DNA of 64,000 bases from Serratia grimesii NBRC 13537 (lineage in GTDB: Bacteria > Pseudomonadota > Gammaproteobacteria > Enterobacterales > Enterobacteriaceae), in contig NZ_BCTT01000010.1 of assembly GCF_001590905.1 (NCBI RefSeq), positions 1 to 64,000 on the forward strand. The letters run 5' to 3'. Positions 16,951-26,312 of the stretch are shown piece after piece. Positions within the stretch are counted from its first letter, which is position 1. The number at the start of each line of letters is the position of its first letter. A program made the translations under genes and the position numbers. The notes under the pieces were generated by a model. The model saw nothing but the letters and a program-made list of their open reading frames with translations. It did no database searches and had not been told where the DNA came from.

Positions 16951-17613
16951 GTGCATTCTTCCCTGCCGCAAGCACTACTACAGCCGTTCTCACCCTATCA
17001 GGAACTGGCGCAAGCATTGCTGCCACTGACTCTCGATTCCGATGATGGCTCACATGACGTGGCTCATTTGCACCGAGTGTGGAAAAACACCCGCAAGATC
17101 AGTCAACATGAAGGCGGTGACCGCCGCATTCTATGTGCTGCCGTATTACTGCATGATTGTGTGGCAGTGGAAAAGAATTCGCCACAGCGGCACCTGGCCT
17201 CACGCATGGCGGCCGAAAAAGCCGGTTTGCTACTGACCCAGCTGGGTTGGGACATGCAAGATATCGCCAAAACCGCTCACGCCATTGAGGCACACAGCTT
17301 TTCCGCCGCTATTACTCCAGAGACACTGGAAGCAAAAATCCTACAAGACGCAGACCGTTTGGACGCCATCGGTATGGTTGGCGTGGCACGTTGCTTTTAT
17401 ATTGGTGGACGCATGCGCAGCGCACTGTACGATGCAGCCGACCCGTTGGCACACCATCGTCAGTATGACGATAAACGTTTTACGCTGGACCACTTCGAAA
17501 CCAAGCTGTTCAAGCTACAAGACGATTTTCAAACCGCCATCGGAAAAAAAATGGCGCAAGAGCGCACCGAACGTATGCGACGCTTCCTTAGCGATTTGCT
17601 GGAAGAAGTGTGA
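16951..17613 (+). CDS. HD-domain phosphohydrolase (YedJ-like)
   Basis: 220 residues with a metal-dependent HD domain: SHDVAHLHRVWKNTR supplies the first His, AAVLLHDCVAVEKNS the His-Asp pair, and ILQDADRLDAIGMVGVAR the last Asp. This order matches the small YedJ-type HD proteins, probably nucleotide or phosphoester hydrolases. I prefer the GTG at 16951, seven bases after AAGGA, over ATG 16924 or the longer frame from 16879. It is a single gene, followed about 100 bases later by the DUF3811 gene on the same strand. Confidence 0.85.
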   Translation: MHSSLPQALLQPFSPYQELAQALLPLTLDSDDGSHDVAHLHRVWKNTRKISQHEGGDRRILCAAVLLHDCVAVEKNSPQRHLASRMAAEKAGLLLTQLGWDMQDIAKTAHAIEAHSFSAAITPETLEAKILQDADRLDAIGMVGVARCFYIGGRMRSALYDAADPLAHHRQYDDKRFTLDHFETKLFKLQDDFQTAIGKKMAQERTERMRRFLSDLLEEV

Positions 17614-17718
17614 CCAGATAATTTCCCCAGTCTGGAATTTCCGTTAAGGCAGCGGCATCTTCGGCTCACTAATTGCTGTACACTGACAGCTATCTTCACT
17701 GACCAGGCTACGACGATA

Positions 17719-17985
17719 ATGAAAAAACTGACGCTGAAAGACATGACGGAAAGCGAGCAACGTGAAGTAAAAACCGAGCTGGACAAGGCACGCAAAAGCC
17801 TCGGCCGGGCATTAACCAATGCCGAAAATAACAAGATCAAGGACGAAATTGTCGCGCGCATCACCGCCGCCCGCGCAAAAATCGAAAAAGCGACGCGTGC
17901 CGAGCGCAAAGCCAACCGCATTCAACCTACTGGGGAAACCTTTAGCTGGACAGCCTCAATCAACAGCACACGCCGCCCTCGCTAA
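17719..17985 (+). CDS. DUF3811 family protein (YjbD-like)
   Basis: 88-residue highly charged, helical protein. LTLKDMTESEQREVKTELDK followed by ARKSLGRALTNAENNKIKDE is the DUF3811 signature as in E. coli YjbD, ending in a basic serine-rich tail with FSWTAS. The function is unknown; E. coli YjbD lies elsewhere on the chromosome, so this locus is specific to this lineage. A strong terminator follows. Confidence 0.82.
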   Translation: MKKLTLKDMTESEQREVKTELDKARKSLGRALTNAENNKIKDEIVARITAARAKIEKATRAERKANRIQPTGETFSWTASINSTRRPR

Positions 17986-17995
17986 CGCGCCCCTA

Positions 17996-18018
17996 AACCC
18001 CGCTTTGGCGGGGTTTTG
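17996..18018 (+). terminator. Terminator after the DUF3811 gene
   Basis: AACCCCGC (17996-18003) pairs perfectly with GCGGGGTT (18008-18015) across a 4-base loop, followed by TTTT. Confidence 0.85.
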
Positions 18019-18354
18019 CTCCCCCATGGTTTATTAGCCAAACTCATCAGCCCGTCGTAATCATGAATAACCGTGTTATCAAGCGGTTGTAAATTGACAG
18101 CATCATGCAGAATATTCATTATCATCGCATATCCACTTTTCATGAGACTGCTATGGCCAACCTCAACAACAATGACGCTCCTCAGATGTCGACATTGCGC
18201 CTTGATGGTTTGTTGGCGGTTATTTCGAAGAAACAGACGCTCATTTGACTGGGGCGTAGTGTCCCGTCAGATGAGCTGACAGGGCGGTACGCGACTCGTC
18301 TCCTCTCTTATTTTCTCATCTGGCTTCTTATTGCACGCATTGAAGGAAATTAAT
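18019..18354 (+). promoter_or_regulatory. Upstream region of the dapA-like gene, with an inverted repeat
   Basis: 336 bases. Near 18260-18285 TCCCGTCAG and CTGACAGGG flank ATGAG, giving a stem of about 8 pairs with one bulge; it could be a leader hairpin or terminator. A 31-codon frame (18153-18248, MANLNNNDAPQ...) has only a weak ribosome site and is not called as a gene. Confidence 0.35.
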
Positions 18355-19239
18355 ATGGCCTCATTCTCCGGTATTTGGGTTGCACTGGTTACCCCATTTA
18401 ATAACAGCGCCGTCGACCTGCCTGCGACTCAACGGCTGGCTCAACACTTGATCGCCTCTGGCGTCGACGGGTTGGTCGTCTGCGGTACTACCGGTGAAGC
18501 GGCCGCGCTTAGCAACGACGAACAGCTGGCAGTGCTCGACGCGGTACTGGCCGTGACACCGGCCCATCAAGTGGTGATGGGGCTGTCCGGTAATAACATG
18601 AGTGACACACTGCAAATGCAGCAGGCGATCCAACTACGTGACATTGCTGGTGTACTGATCCCCGCACCCTATTACATCCGCCCGTCGCAATGTGGTCTGG
18701 TAGACTATTTCACCCAGCTTGCCGACGCCTCAAACGTGCCGGTTATCCTGTACAACATTCCGCAACGCACCGGTATTGTGATCGAACTGGCCACCCTTCG
18801 TCAGATCGCCCGCCATCCACAGGTAAAAGCCATTAAGGACTGCGGCGGTAATCCGGACACAACCATGGCGCTCATTAACGATGGTGAGATAGACGTGCTG
18901 ACAGGTGAAGATAATCTGATCCTCACCACGCTGTGCCTGGGCGGCACGGGTGCCATCTCAGCCTCAGCGCATATTCACCCGGAGCGCTTTGTGCAGCTGG
19001 TGCAGCAGGTTCGCGACGGTGATCTGATTGCCGCACGTGCAAACTTCTACTCACTGTTGCCGATGATCCACCAAATGTTCAGTTTCCCTAACCCCGCACC
19101 GGTCAAGGCTGCATTAGCTCAACAAGGGTTTATCCGCAATGAGTTGCGCTCGCCAATGCAAACCGTACCGCAAGCATTGCAGCAGCAAATTGCCGCTACC
19201 CTGGCTCTACTGGAACCGGAAGCGGCATTGATAAGTTAA
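18355..19239 (+). CDS. dapA: Dihydrodipicolinate synthase-type aldolase (second DapA-like protein)
   Basis: 294-residue class I aldolase of the DHDPS/NAL superfamily. All DHDPS catalytic residues are at the E. coli DapA positions: Thr44 and Thr45 in CGTTGE, Tyr107, Tyr133, Arg138 and the Schiff-base Lys161 in VKAIKDCGG. It therefore probably condenses pyruvate with aspartate semialdehyde for lysine and diaminopimelate synthesis. ATG 18355 follows GAAGGAAA. Since the housekeeping dapA normally sits elsewhere (next to bamC), this is probably an extra copy. It is a single gene just before gstA. Another pyruvate aldolase activity is possible, so the symbol is tentative. Confidence 0.82.
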   Translation: MASFSGIWVALVTPFNNSAVDLPATQRLAQHLIASGVDGLVVCGTTGEAAALSNDEQLAVLDAVLAVTPAHQVVMGLSGNNMSDTLQMQQAIQLRDIAGVLIPAPYYIRPSQCGLVDYFTQLADASNVPVILYNIPQRTGIVIELATLRQIARHPQVKAIKDCGGNPDTTMALINDGEIDVLTGEDNLILTTLCLGGTGAISASAHIHPERFVQLVQQVRDGDLIAARANFYSLLPMIHQMFSFPNPAPVKAALAQQGFIRNELRSPMQTVPQALQQQIAATLALLEPEAALIS

Positions 19240-19331
19240 TTTTGTCGGTTAACCCGCTGTAATTTTGACGTTATAGAGCTAGGATCAGAGGTTAAGCATG
19301 CCTGTCACTTATCACTATCAAGGAGCTTCCG

Positions 19332-19937
19332 ATGAAACTGTTCTATAAAGCCGGTGCCTGTTCGCTGTCCCCTCATATCGTTCTGCGTGAGGCGGGCCTG
19401 GATTTTACGGCGGAAAAGGTTGATCTCGCGCTGAAGAAGACCGAAAGCGGTGCAGATTACCTGACAATCAACCCAAAAGGACAAGTGCCGGCGTTGCTGC
19501 TTGATGATGGCAGCCTGCTGACTGAAGGCGTAGCGATTGTGCAATATCTTGCTGATCGCGTCCCGGATCGCGGGCTGATCCCGGCGGCAGGCACGCTGTC
19601 ACGCTACCATGCCATTGAGTGGTTGAACTATATCGCGACGGAGTTGCATAAAGGCTTCAGTCCGCTGTTTAACCCGAAAACACCGGAAGAATACAAAACC
19701 CTTTCACGGGAGAAGCTGGATAAGCAGTTCGACTATCTGGATTCAGTGCTGGCGACGCAGCATTTCTTGTTAGGGGCTCGTTTTAGCGTCGCTGATGCGT
19801 ATCTGTTCACCATCCTGCGCTGGGCAATTGCTATGCAGTTTGATCTCAAAAAACGCGCCCATTTATCGGCTTATTTTGATCGCGTCGCCGCACGACCGGC
19901 GGTGGATGCAACGCTGAGTGCCGAAGGCCTGAAATAA
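19332..19937 (+). CDS. gstA: Glutathione S-transferase, beta class
   Basis: Conjugates glutathione to electrophiles in the cytoplasm. 201 residues as in E. coli GstA. Beta-class residues are present: Cys10 ([11 protein letters not shown]), which can form a mixed disulfide with glutathione, and His106. The N-terminal thioredoxin-like domain spans residues 1-80 and the helical domain about 90-200. The ATG follows AAGGAGC. It resumes E. coli synteny after the accessory block and is convergent with pdxY. Confidence 0.96.
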   Translation: MKLFYKAGACSLSPHIVLREAGLDFTAEKVDLALKKTESGADYLTINPKGQVPALLLDDGSLLTEGVAIVQYLADRVPDRGLIPAAGTLSRYHAIEWLNYIATELHKGFSPLFNPKTPEEYKTLSREKLDKQFDYLDSVLATQHFLLGARFSVADAYLFTILRWAIAMQFDLKKRAHLSAYFDRVAARPAVDATLSAEGLK

Positions 19938-19944
19938 TCCCCAC

Positions 19945-19970
19945 GCCCCGGCGAGAAAACTTGCCGGGGC
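19945..19970. terminator. Hairpin between gstA and pdxY
   Basis: GCCCCGGC (19945-19952) pairs with GCCGGGGC (19963-19970) around a 10-base loop in the gap between the convergent genes. There is no T run on either side, so it is a weak candidate. Confidence 0.4.
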
Positions 19971-19982
19971 GCTGTATCAGGG

Positions 19983-20843
19983 TTAAACGCTTACCGCTTT
20001 AAATTCGCAAGTCGGTTGTACGATGCGGTCTTGCGCCGCCACTACCTGCAACTCGTACTCACCCATTGCCTGCGTGGTCAGCATGACCTCATAGACTGCT
20101 GCCGTCACGTGTTCCAACGCTTTATCCAACGCCTCACCCTTCAGCAAATTAACCAACAGCAAGCCGCTGGTCAGATCGCCCACGCCCACAGGCTGCCGCG
20201 AGCCAAAATCCACTAGCGGGCGGCTAATGTGCCAAGCCTGATCGGCCGTGACCAACAACATTTCAAAACAGTCAACATGATAACCTGCGCGACTCAAATG
20301 CTTGACCAACACCACTTTCGGCCCTTTGGCAATTAATTCGCGTGCAGCACTTACCGCTTGCTCAACATTTGCAATAGTCCGCTGGCTCAACAATTCCAGC
20401 TCCAGCAGATTGGGAGCAATCATGTCACTGCATGGCAATGCCTGCTGACAGTGAAACTCCGCCACGCCGGGTGCCACAATGCACCCCTTTTCCGGGTGGC
20501 CCATCACGGGATCGCAAAAGTACCACGCGTTCGGGTTAGCCTGCTTGACCTGACGCACGATCTCCAAAATATGGCTGCCCTGTTCCGGTGAACCGATATA
20601 GCCACTCAGCACGGCATCGCAATGCTTCAGTTGGTCAATATCGGCAATGCCTTGTGCAATTTCCGTCAGGTGGTTGGCTGGCATCACGCAGCCGGTCCAT
20701 TTGCCATACTGAGTATGATTAGAAAACTGTACGGTATTCAGTGGCCAAACGTTTACACCCATGCGACGCATCGGAAACTCTGCAGCACTATTACCTGCAT
20801 GGCCAAAAACAACATGAGATTGAATAGAAAGAATGTTTTTCAT
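19983..20843 (-). CDS. pdxY: Pyridoxal kinase PdxY
   Basis: ATP-dependent pyridoxal kinase of the vitamin B6 salvage pathway. 286 residues against 287 in E. coli. The N terminus [20 protein letters not shown], the [11 protein letters not shown] block near residue 118 and the C-terminal [13 protein letters not shown] with the anion-hole and catalytic Asp are all present. I chose ATG 20843 for the family start; the longer frame runs into the terminator region. It follows tyrS on the same strand, with a terminator hairpin between them, as in E. coli, and belongs to the pdxH-tyrS-pdxY group. Confidence 0.96.
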   Translation of the reverse strand: MKNILSIQSHVVFGHAGNSAAEFPMRRMGVNVWPLNTVQFSNHTQYGKWTGCVMPANHLTEIAQGIADIDQLKHCDAVLSGYIGSPEQGSHILEIVRQVKQANPNAWYFCDPVMGHPEKGCIVAPGVAEFHCQQALPCSDMIAPNLLELELLSQRTIANVEQAVSAARELIAKGPKVVLVKHLSRAGYHVDCFEMLLVTADQAWHISRPLVDFGSRQPVGVGDLTSGLLLVNLLKGEALDKALEHVTAAVYEVMLTTQAMGEYELQVVAAQDRIVQPTCEFKAVSV

Positions 20844-20867
20844 CAAAAACCTGCTCTGACGCCTTAA

Positions 20868-20896
20868 AAATAAAGGGGCCTCTGAGGGCCCCTTTG
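20868..20896 (-). terminator. Terminator after tyrS
   Basis: AAAGGGGCC (20872-20880) pairs perfectly with GGCCCCTTT (20887-20895). Read on the minus strand it is followed by TATTTTT. Partial read-through into pdxY is possible, since pdxY begins 25 bases on. Confidence 0.8.
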
Positions 20897-20908
20897 CTGC
20901 AATTTTGA

Positions 20909-22183
20909 TTACTTCCAATCCACCAGGCAGTAATGTTTTTTACCACGACGCAGAAGTGTGTAGCGACCGAACAGGCGATCGGCATCGCTGAAGGTGTATT
21001 CCGCGTTGGACTGTTTCTCACCGTTGATGGTTACCGCATTGGAACCGATCATGGTGCGCGCCTGGCCGCGTGAAGGCACCAATTCGGCATTCACCAACGC
21101 CTGTTGCAGATCGGCATCGCCATCAAGTTTGATCGTCGGCATACCGTCTTGCGCCAACTGGGCAAAGTCCGCTTCGGTCATGTCGTGCAGCGCGCCGGAG
21201 AAGAGGCTCTGTGTGATGCGCTTGGCCGCAGCCAGGCCTTCAGCACCGTGCACCATACCGGTCACTTCTTCCGCCAGCACATACTGCGCACGTGGCGCCT
21301 TGCCGCTGTTCTTGTCTTCTTCTTCCAGCGCGTTGATTTCTGCCAGATCCATAAAGGTAAAGAACTTCAGGAAACGGTATACGTCAGCATCGGCCGTGTT
21401 GATCCAGAACTGGTAGAACTTATAAGGACTGGTTTTTTCTGGCGCTAACCAGACCGCGCCGCCTTCGGTCTTACCGAACTTGGTCCCGTCAGCTTTGGTG
21501 ATCAACGGTACTGTCAGGCCGAAGACCTGCTGCTGGTGCATACGGCGGGTCAAATCGATACCGGAGGTGATATTACCCCACTGATCAGAGCCGCCGATCT
21601 GCAGTTCAACCTGATGACGGTTGTACAGTTCGGAGAAGTCGAAACCTTGCAGCAAGTTATAGGAGAACTCGGTGAACGAAATACCCGAGTCGTCACGGTT
21701 CAGGCGCTGCTTTACCGCTTCCTTGTTGATCATTTGGTTGACGGAGAAATGCTTACCAATATCACGCAGGAAGGTCAGCACATTCATGCCGCCGAACCAG
21801 TCGTAGTTGTTGGCGGCAATTGCGCTGTTGCTACCACAGTCAAAATCGAGGAACGGAGAAACCTGTTTGCGGATTTTATCCACCCACTCGTTCACCGTTT
21901 CGGTGGTATTGAGCTTGCGCTCAGCCGCTTTGAAGCTCGGGTCACCGATCAAGCCGGTAGCACCGCCCACCAACGCTACCGGCTTGTGACCGGCAAGCTG
22001 GAAGCGCTTCAGGCACAACAGAGGAACCAGATGGCCCAAATGCAAGCTGTCAGCGGTTGGATCGAAACCGCAATACAGTGCAATTGGCCCTTGCGCCAGT
22101 CGCTCTGCTAACGCTTCCTCATCCGTAACCTGGGCAACGAGGCCCCGCTCTTGCAGTTGTTTAATCAAGTTGCTGCTTGCCAT
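20909..22183 (-). CDS. tyrS: Tyrosyl-tRNA synthetase
   Basis: Charges tRNA Tyr. 424 residues exactly as in E. coli, starting [19 protein letters not shown]. Class I signatures are HLGH near residue 48 and KFGKT for KMSKS near residue 235; the tyrosine-binding [13 protein letters not shown] is intact and the C-terminal S4 RNA-binding domain is complete. Upstream in-frame starts at 22225 and 22195 are less likely because the family start is at 22183. It is preceded by pdxH and followed by pdxY on the same strand. Confidence 0.98.
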   Translation of the reverse strand: MASSNLIKQLQERGLVAQVTDEEALAERLAQGPIALYCGFDPTADSLHLGHLVPLLCLKRFQLAGHKPVALVGGATGLIGDPSFKAAERKLNTTETVNEWVDKIRKQVSPFLDFDCGSNSAIAANNYDWFGGMNVLTFLRDIGKHFSVNQMINKEAVKQRLNRDDSGISFTEFSYNLLQGFDFSELYNRHQVELQIGGSDQWGNITSGIDLTRRMHQQQVFGLTVPLITKADGTKFGKTEGGAVWLAPEKTSPYKFYQFWINTADADVYRFLKFFTFMDLAEINALEEEDKNSGKAPRAQYVLAEEVTGMVHGAEGLAAAKRITQSLFSGALHDMTEADFAQLAQDGMPTIKLDGDADLQQALVNAELVPSRGQARTMIGSNAVTINGEKQSNAEYTFSDADRLFGRYTLLRRGKKHYCLVDWK

Positions 22184-22322
22184 CAATGACTCCATGTATA
22201 AACGAATGCACCTTTGTCGGTACACGACCTTTCGCCCACTGGCGAAATATTAAATTCAGAATAACGCATAGAATAAAGCGCTGGCGACATCAGTACCAGC
22301 GCTTAAGGGGGATTTTCGGTCT

Positions 22323-22976
22323 TCAGGGTGCCAGTCGGTCAATTTTCCAGTCATTCCCGTCCCGTTGATACAAGAAACGGTCATGCAGACGGTTGGCGCC
22401 GCCCTGCCAAAACTCGACGGAATCGAAATTAACCCGGAATCCGCCCCAGAAACTCGGCAGCGGTACTTCGCCCTGTTGGAATTTTTGCTTCAGCTCGAGG
22501 AATTTACTTTCCAATACTCCACGCGCAGAAATACGTGATGACTGCTGCGACACCCATGCGCCAATTTGGCTGTCTTTCGGTCGGCTGGCGAAGTATTTCA
22601 TGACTTCGAGAGTGGATAACCGCTCTGCTTTGCCGAGGAAAATCACTTGGCGCTCAAGCATGTGCCACGGGAATAGCAGGCTAATATGTGGGTTGTTCGC
22701 TAGCTGTTGCGCCTTACGGCTTCCCAGATTGGTGTAGAACACCAGTCCTTTGTCATCATAATGCTTCAGCAGCACAATACGCTGGTAGGGTTGCCCGTTC
22801 TCATCCACGGTCGCCACACACATCGCTGTTGGGTCGGCCAAACGCGCGTCGCAGGCCTGTTTCAGCCAGCGTTCAAACAGCGTTAATGGATTAGCAGTCA
22901 GATCGTTGCGGCGTAAGCCACCACGAGTGTATTCACGGCGCAGGTCCGCAACATCAAACTCATTATTTTCAATCAT
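22323..22976 (-). CDS. pdxH: Pyridoxine/pyridoxamine 5'-phosphate oxidase
   Basis: FMN enzyme making pyridoxal phosphate from PNP or PMP. 217 residues. Family blocks are [15 protein letters not shown], the FMN-binding [19 protein letters not shown] (19 residues), [15 protein letters not shown] and [18 protein letters not shown] 22976 ([12 protein letters not shown]) agrees with the enterobacterial start; a TTG five codons earlier is possible. It lies upstream of tyrS on the same strand. Confidence 0.96.
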   Translation of the reverse strand: MIENNEFDVADLRREYTRGGLRRNDLTANPLTLFERWLKQACDARLADPTAMCVATVDENGQPYQRIVLLKHYDDKGLVFYTNLGSRKAQQLANNPHISLLFPWHMLERQVIFLGKAERLSTLEVMKYFASRPKDSQIGAWVSQQSSRISARGVLESKFLELKQKFQQGEVPLPSFWGGFRVNFDSVEFWQGGANRLHDRFLYQRDGNDWKIDRLAP

Positions 22977-23020
22977 CCGGTTATCAACCAACTGAAAAAT
23001 CGTGATTCTATTCTGCGCCA

Positions 23021-23053
23021 GCGGCGTCAGGATCTCAATCGCTCTGACGCCGC
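23021..23053. terminator. Inverted repeat between mliC and pdxH
   Basis: GCGGCGTCAG (23021-23030) pairs perfectly with CTGACGCCGC (23044-23053). It lies just past the mliC stop (minus strand). It has no T run, so it is a candidate rather than a clear terminator. Confidence 0.35.
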
Positions 23054-23063
23054 AACCGCTGGA

Positions 23064-23366
23064 TCAATTAGCCAGCGTGCAGTCGCTCATGATCACTTTG
23101 CCATTACGCTCAAGATAGGCGTTTTGGCCCTTCGACCAAAAGGTGTATTTGCCGTCGCTGTATTTGGCACCGGACATGGCCAGCACCTGTTTCAACTTCA
23201 GCTGTTCACCGTCCATCAACATGCTGACGGTGCTCTCCTTACCGTCCAATGACACCGTCAACGGCGTGGTGCCACATTGGTAATGTAACGTCTGGCTGTT
23301 TTGCGGTAAAATATAGCTACAGCCAGCCAGTGCCAGTACGCCGGCAGAAATAATGATTTTTTTCAT
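23064..23366 (-). CDS. mliC: C-type lysozyme inhibitor lipoprotein MliC
   Basis: 100-residue outer-membrane lipoprotein that blocks host C-type lysozyme. The signal peptide ends in the lipobox LAGC, giving Cys16 as the lipidated residue. The mature domain has QTLHYQCGTTPLTVSLDG and LAMSGAKYSDGKYTFWSKG (19 residues), the conserved loops of the MliC/PliC family, with the second cysteine in SDCTLAN. ATG is preceded by AAGGAGCAATCGC. It lies between anmK and pdxH as in E. coli. Confidence 0.93.
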   Translation of the reverse strand: MKKIIISAGVLALAGCSYILPQNSQTLHYQCGTTPLTVSLDGKESTVSMLMDGEQLKLKQVLAMSGAKYSDGKYTFWSKGQNAYLERNGKVIMSDCTLAN

Positions 23367-23411
23367 GCGATTGCTCCTTAGGGAAACCTGTCGATTTCTA
23401 TCCTAACAGAG

Positions 23412-24533
23412 CTAACGCCCCCCTAAAGGCAAAACCGGATAAATCCCACCCAGCAGCGTTTCACAGCTTGCACCGGTGACTGAAGGCAGATTGCCGGACT
23501 GCCCGGACAGCGTACGAAACGCCAGCCACGCAAAGGCCAACGCTTCCATATCATCCCCGCTGATACCGAAATCATCCGTCAGGCACACCTCTGTACCAGG
23601 CAACAATGCTGACATCCGCGCCATCAGCAACGGATTACGTGCCCCACCACCACAAACCAGCAGCCGCTCGCACCCTCCCGCCAACTGGACCTGTTCACAG
23701 ATGGTGATCGCCGTCAGCTCCGCCAACGTCGTTTGCACATCAACGGGGCTGACCGCCGCCAGTCCCACCAATTGACGTTCCAGCCAGGCCGCATTGAAAT
23801 ACTCTCGACCCGTGCTTTTCGGCGCCGGCAGCGTAAAGTAAGGATCGGACAGCATTTGCTGTAACAATGGCAGGCAGACACGCCCTTCCATAGCCCAACC
23901 ACCGTCTTTATCGTAAGCTTGGGAGCGATGACGCCATATCCAGGCATCCATGAGCATATTGCCCGGCCCGGTATCAAAACCACGTACCGGTGTCCCCGGC
24001 AATAGCATCGAAAGATTGGCAATCCCGCCAATGTTGAGCACCATACGGCGCTCAACCGGATGCGCCAACAGTGCCTGATGGAAGGCTGGCACTAACGGAG
24101 CACCTTGGCCACCGTAAGCCATATCGCGCCGACGAAAATCACCAACGGTGGTGATATTGGTTAGCGCGGCGATACGATTATTGTCGCCCAGTTGCATAGA
24201 GAAACGTGCATCCCCGTCGGGTTCATGCCATACCGTCTGCCCATGACAACCAATGGCAGTAATGTCTTGAGCCGTCATACCTGTTTGTTTCAGCAGGCCA
24301 AGCACCGCCTCACCAAACAGTGTGCCAAGCTGAGCATCTAGACGCCCCACCGCAGAAAGCGTGGTTTGCTGCCCCTGGCACATGCCAAGGATGTCTTGTT
24401 TTAGTTGAATCGGTATCGGATGGCTGAAGCTGGCCTGTTGCGCGACCACTCGTCCGTCGATCGCAGCAAGCACCACGTCGACGCCATCCAGACTGGTGCC
24501 AGACATAACACCTATATAGCGGCCTGACCTCAT
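23412..24533 (-). CDS. anmK: Anhydro-N-acetylmuramic acid kinase
   Basis: Phosphorylates and opens 1,6-anhydroMurNAc in cell-wall recycling. 373 residues against 369 in E. coli. The ATP-binding start [38 protein letters not shown] and [12 protein letters not shown] plus [14 protein letters not shown] are the family blocks. ATG 24533 gives the standard MRSGRYIG start; the longer frame to 24644 adds 37 non-family residues. It is upstream of mliC on the same strand and divergent from slyB. Confidence 0.96.
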   Translation of the reverse strand: MRSGRYIGVMSGTSLDGVDVVLAAIDGRVVAQQASFSHPIPIQLKQDILGMCQGQQTTLSAVGRLDAQLGTLFGEAVLGLLKQTGMTAQDITAIGCHGQTVWHEPDGDARFSMQLGDNNRIAALTNITTVGDFRRRDMAYGGQGAPLVPAFHQALLAHPVERRMVLNIGGIANLSMLLPGTPVRGFDTGPGNMLMDAWIWRHRSQAYDKDGGWAMEGRVCLPLLQQMLSDPYFTLPAPKSTGREYFNAAWLERQLVGLAAVSPVDVQTTLAELTAITICEQVQLAGGCERLLVCGGGARNPLLMARMSALLPGTEVCLTDDFGISGDDMEALAFAWLAFRTLSGQSGNLPSVTGASCETLLGGIYPVLPLGGR

Positions 24534-24747
24534 AGCAACATCCCTTACCCCAGACGGGGAAGCAAAATTTTGACTTGATAAATAAACCAGAATTGAAACA
24601 TTAACGCCATGAATTATGATGTCTTTTTTCACCTCTGTGAGCAATACGCCTGTTTATTCGCCTATTCTCTAATAGTGATAACCACAGCTAAACAACAGCT
24701 CAATTTGCGACGGAATTTCTTCCTATACTGTTATAAAGCTAAACCAC

Positions 24748-24764
24748 CGTTTATTATTGGTTGA
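24748..24764 (+). promoter_or_regulatory. Candidate PhoP box upstream of slyB
   Basis: CGTTTA-N5-GGTTGA (24748-24753 and 24759-24764) is close to the PhoP direct repeat (G/T)GTTTA-N5-(G/T)GTTTA with one mismatch per half. slyB is a known PhoP target in enterobacteria. It sits about 140 bases before the start codon. Confidence 0.45.
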
Positions 24765-24903
24765 ACAGTGCAAAGTTAAGCTGCGTGCAGTAACAGGTCA
24801 TGGTGATATCCGCACGTTTACGCCATACTTTATCTATCTTTTTCACTGAATATGGCCTGGAAAGGTTCCCCAGGTTATGGACTACTACCAACAGGAGTTT
24901 TAT

Positions 24904-25368
24904 ATGATCAAGCGTCTTCTCGTCGTTGCTATCGCCGCAGTTACGCTGGCAGGGTGTGCTAATGATTCCATGTCCGGCGACGTGTATTCCGCTTCGCAGG
25001 CCAAACAGGTGCAAACCGTGACTTACGGTACGCTGGTTTCAGTGCGTCCGGTCAAGATCCAGGGTAGTGAAACGTCGAATACCATTGGCGCAATTGGTGG
25101 TGCCGTATTGGGTGGTTTCCTCGGTAATACCGTGGGTGGCGGTACAGGTCGTAGCTTGGCGACAGCTGCAGGCGCAGTGGCAGGTGGTGTAGCAGGTAAC
25201 AGCATCGGCGAAGCGGCCGGTCGTACTTCAGGCTACGAGCTGGAAATCAAAACCGACCAGAAAGAGAACATCGTGGTGGTTCAGAAGGCAGGTGATACCA
25301 AGTTCAGCCCGGGTCAACGCGTTCGTATGGCTCGCACTGGCGACACCATTACCGTATCCCCGCTGTAA
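24904..25368 (+). CDS. slyB: Outer-membrane lipoprotein SlyB
   Basis: 154 residues, Pcp/SlyB family. The signal peptide ends at the lipobox LAGC (Cys18). A glycine-zipper segment (TIGAIGGAVLGGFLGNTVGG and AGAVAGGVAGNSIGE, about residues 58-100) probably inserts in the outer membrane, and GQRVRMARTGDTITVSPL is the family end. SlyB is a PhoP-controlled envelope-stability protein that assembles around outer-membrane proteins under stress. ATG 24904 is preceded by CAGGAG. It is convergent with slyA as in E. coli. Confidence 0.96.
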   Translation: MIKRLLVVAIAAVTLAGCANDSMSGDVYSASQAKQVQTVTYGTLVSVRPVKIQGSETSNTIGAIGGAVLGGFLGNTVGGGTGRSLATAAGAVAGGVAGNSIGEAAGRTSGYELEIKTDQKENIVVVQKAGDTKFSPGQRVRMARTGDTITVSPL

Positions 25369-25385
25369 GCTTAGCGTATCAAGTA

Positions 25386-25418
25386 AAACCGGAGGCTTGA
25401 GGCCTCCGGTTTCATTTC
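25386..25418. terminator. Bidirectional terminator between slyB and slyA
   Basis: AAACCGGAGGC (25386-25396) pairs perfectly with GCCTCCGGTTT (25402-25412) across a 5-base loop. T-rich bases follow in both directions. Confidence 0.82.
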
Positions 25419-25457
25419 CGATGCTGTGAAATCTAATCGTAAAAAAGAAAGAATATC

Positions 25458-25892
25458 TTATTGTTTGTTTTGCAGTTCAGTTATGTTTTGTTCCAGCTTA
25501 TCAATCAAACCAACCAACAGCTGCACTTCATCAATGCTAATACCACTCAGAATCTCACCACGCGTAGAGCTGATGACGCTGTCCACTTCCCTGATAATGG
25601 GGTCGGCCGCTTCAGTCAGTTTGATACGCTTAGCACGCCGGTCGTTGGCGCAGGTGTGGCGAGTAATCAGCCCCTTCTCTTCCAGCTGGTCCAACGTACG
25701 AACCAATGATGGTTGCTCAATGCCGATCGCCTTGGCCAGTTGAATCTGTGACTGCTCCGGCGGCAAACGATTGATACTGTGCAGAGTAACCCAGTGTGTT
25801 TGCGTAAGCGCCAACGGCTTGAGCCGATGATCGATGAGCGCGCGCCAAACACGAACTAATCGTGCTAGATCTGAACCTAATGTTGACTCCAC
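25458..25892 (-). CDS. slyA: MarR-family regulator SlyA
   Basis: 144-residue winged-helix regulator as in E. coli and Salmonella, where it counters H-NS silencing and controls virulence, efflux and its own gene. [20 protein letters not shown] begins the dimer helices; the recognition helix is in [19 protein letters not shown] and the wing in [16 protein letters not shown]. It is divergent from ydhIJK, with a perfect SlyA dyad 17 bases upstream of its start, indicating autoregulation. Confidence 0.97.
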   Translation of the reverse strand: MESTLGSDLARLVRVWRALIDHRLKPLALTQTHWVTLHSINRLPPEQSQIQLAKAIGIEQPSLVRTLDQLEEKGLITRHTCANDRRAKRIKLTEAADPIIREVDSVISSTRGEILSGISIDEVQLLVGLIDKLEQNITELQNKQ

Positions 25893-25908
25893 TTCCCCCT
25901 CCTTATAA

Positions 25909-25920
25909 TTAGCATGCTAA
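25909..25920. promoter_or_regulatory. SlyA operator
   Basis: TTAGCATGCTAA is a perfect 12-bp palindrome matching the SlyA consensus TTAGCAAGCTAA at 11 of 12 positions. It lies in the divergent slyA/ydhI promoter region. Confidence 0.8.
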
Positions 25921-26072
25921 CATACCCTCCCAGAGCTTAGACTATTTTGAGTAACTCACATTAAAAACACAAATGTATATAATGTATATTGTGGAAATAG
26001 CCACCATTTTGATCAGTTATTGTTTATTATCTATGCAAATACTCAGCATATTCACTCATCGGGATTGTTAAT

Positions 26073-26309
26073 GTGAATACTTCATGGCTCCATGCCTCTT
26101 CCCCTCTGCCCGATTTGGTCCTGGGCGCTTCACTTTATTTTCCGCCCATATTTAAGGCTTTTTTGCTCGGACTCGTTTTATGGCTGCTGGTACACCAGTT
26201 GTTGCGAGACTGGATTTATTCTGGTGAAATTTGGCACCCCATGCTGATGGACTTGTCTATTTTCGTCATCGCCGTCAGCGGCTCCCTGTGGATTTTAGCG
26301 AGTTGGTAA
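26073..26309 (+). CDS. ydhI: DUF1656 small inner-membrane protein
   Basis: 78 residues with two hydrophobic segments (about 28-46 and 56-76). DUF1656 proteins (AaeX-like) precede AaeA/AaeB-type efflux pairs in many enterobacteria. A GTG start is used (26073). It is the first gene of ydhI-ydhJ-ydhK, 3 bases before ydhJ, and divergent from slyA, the probable regulator. Its role in the pump is unknown. Confidence 0.92.
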   Translation: MNTSWLHASSPLPDLVLGASLYFPPIFKAFLLGLVLWLLVHQLLRDWIYSGEIWHPMLMDLSIFVIAVSGSLWILASW

Positions 26310-26312
26310 CCC

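Noticed and set aside
21536-22111. 191-residue open frame antisense to tyrS
   Set aside because: Lies wholly inside tyrS, which matches E. coli over full length; no independent signals.
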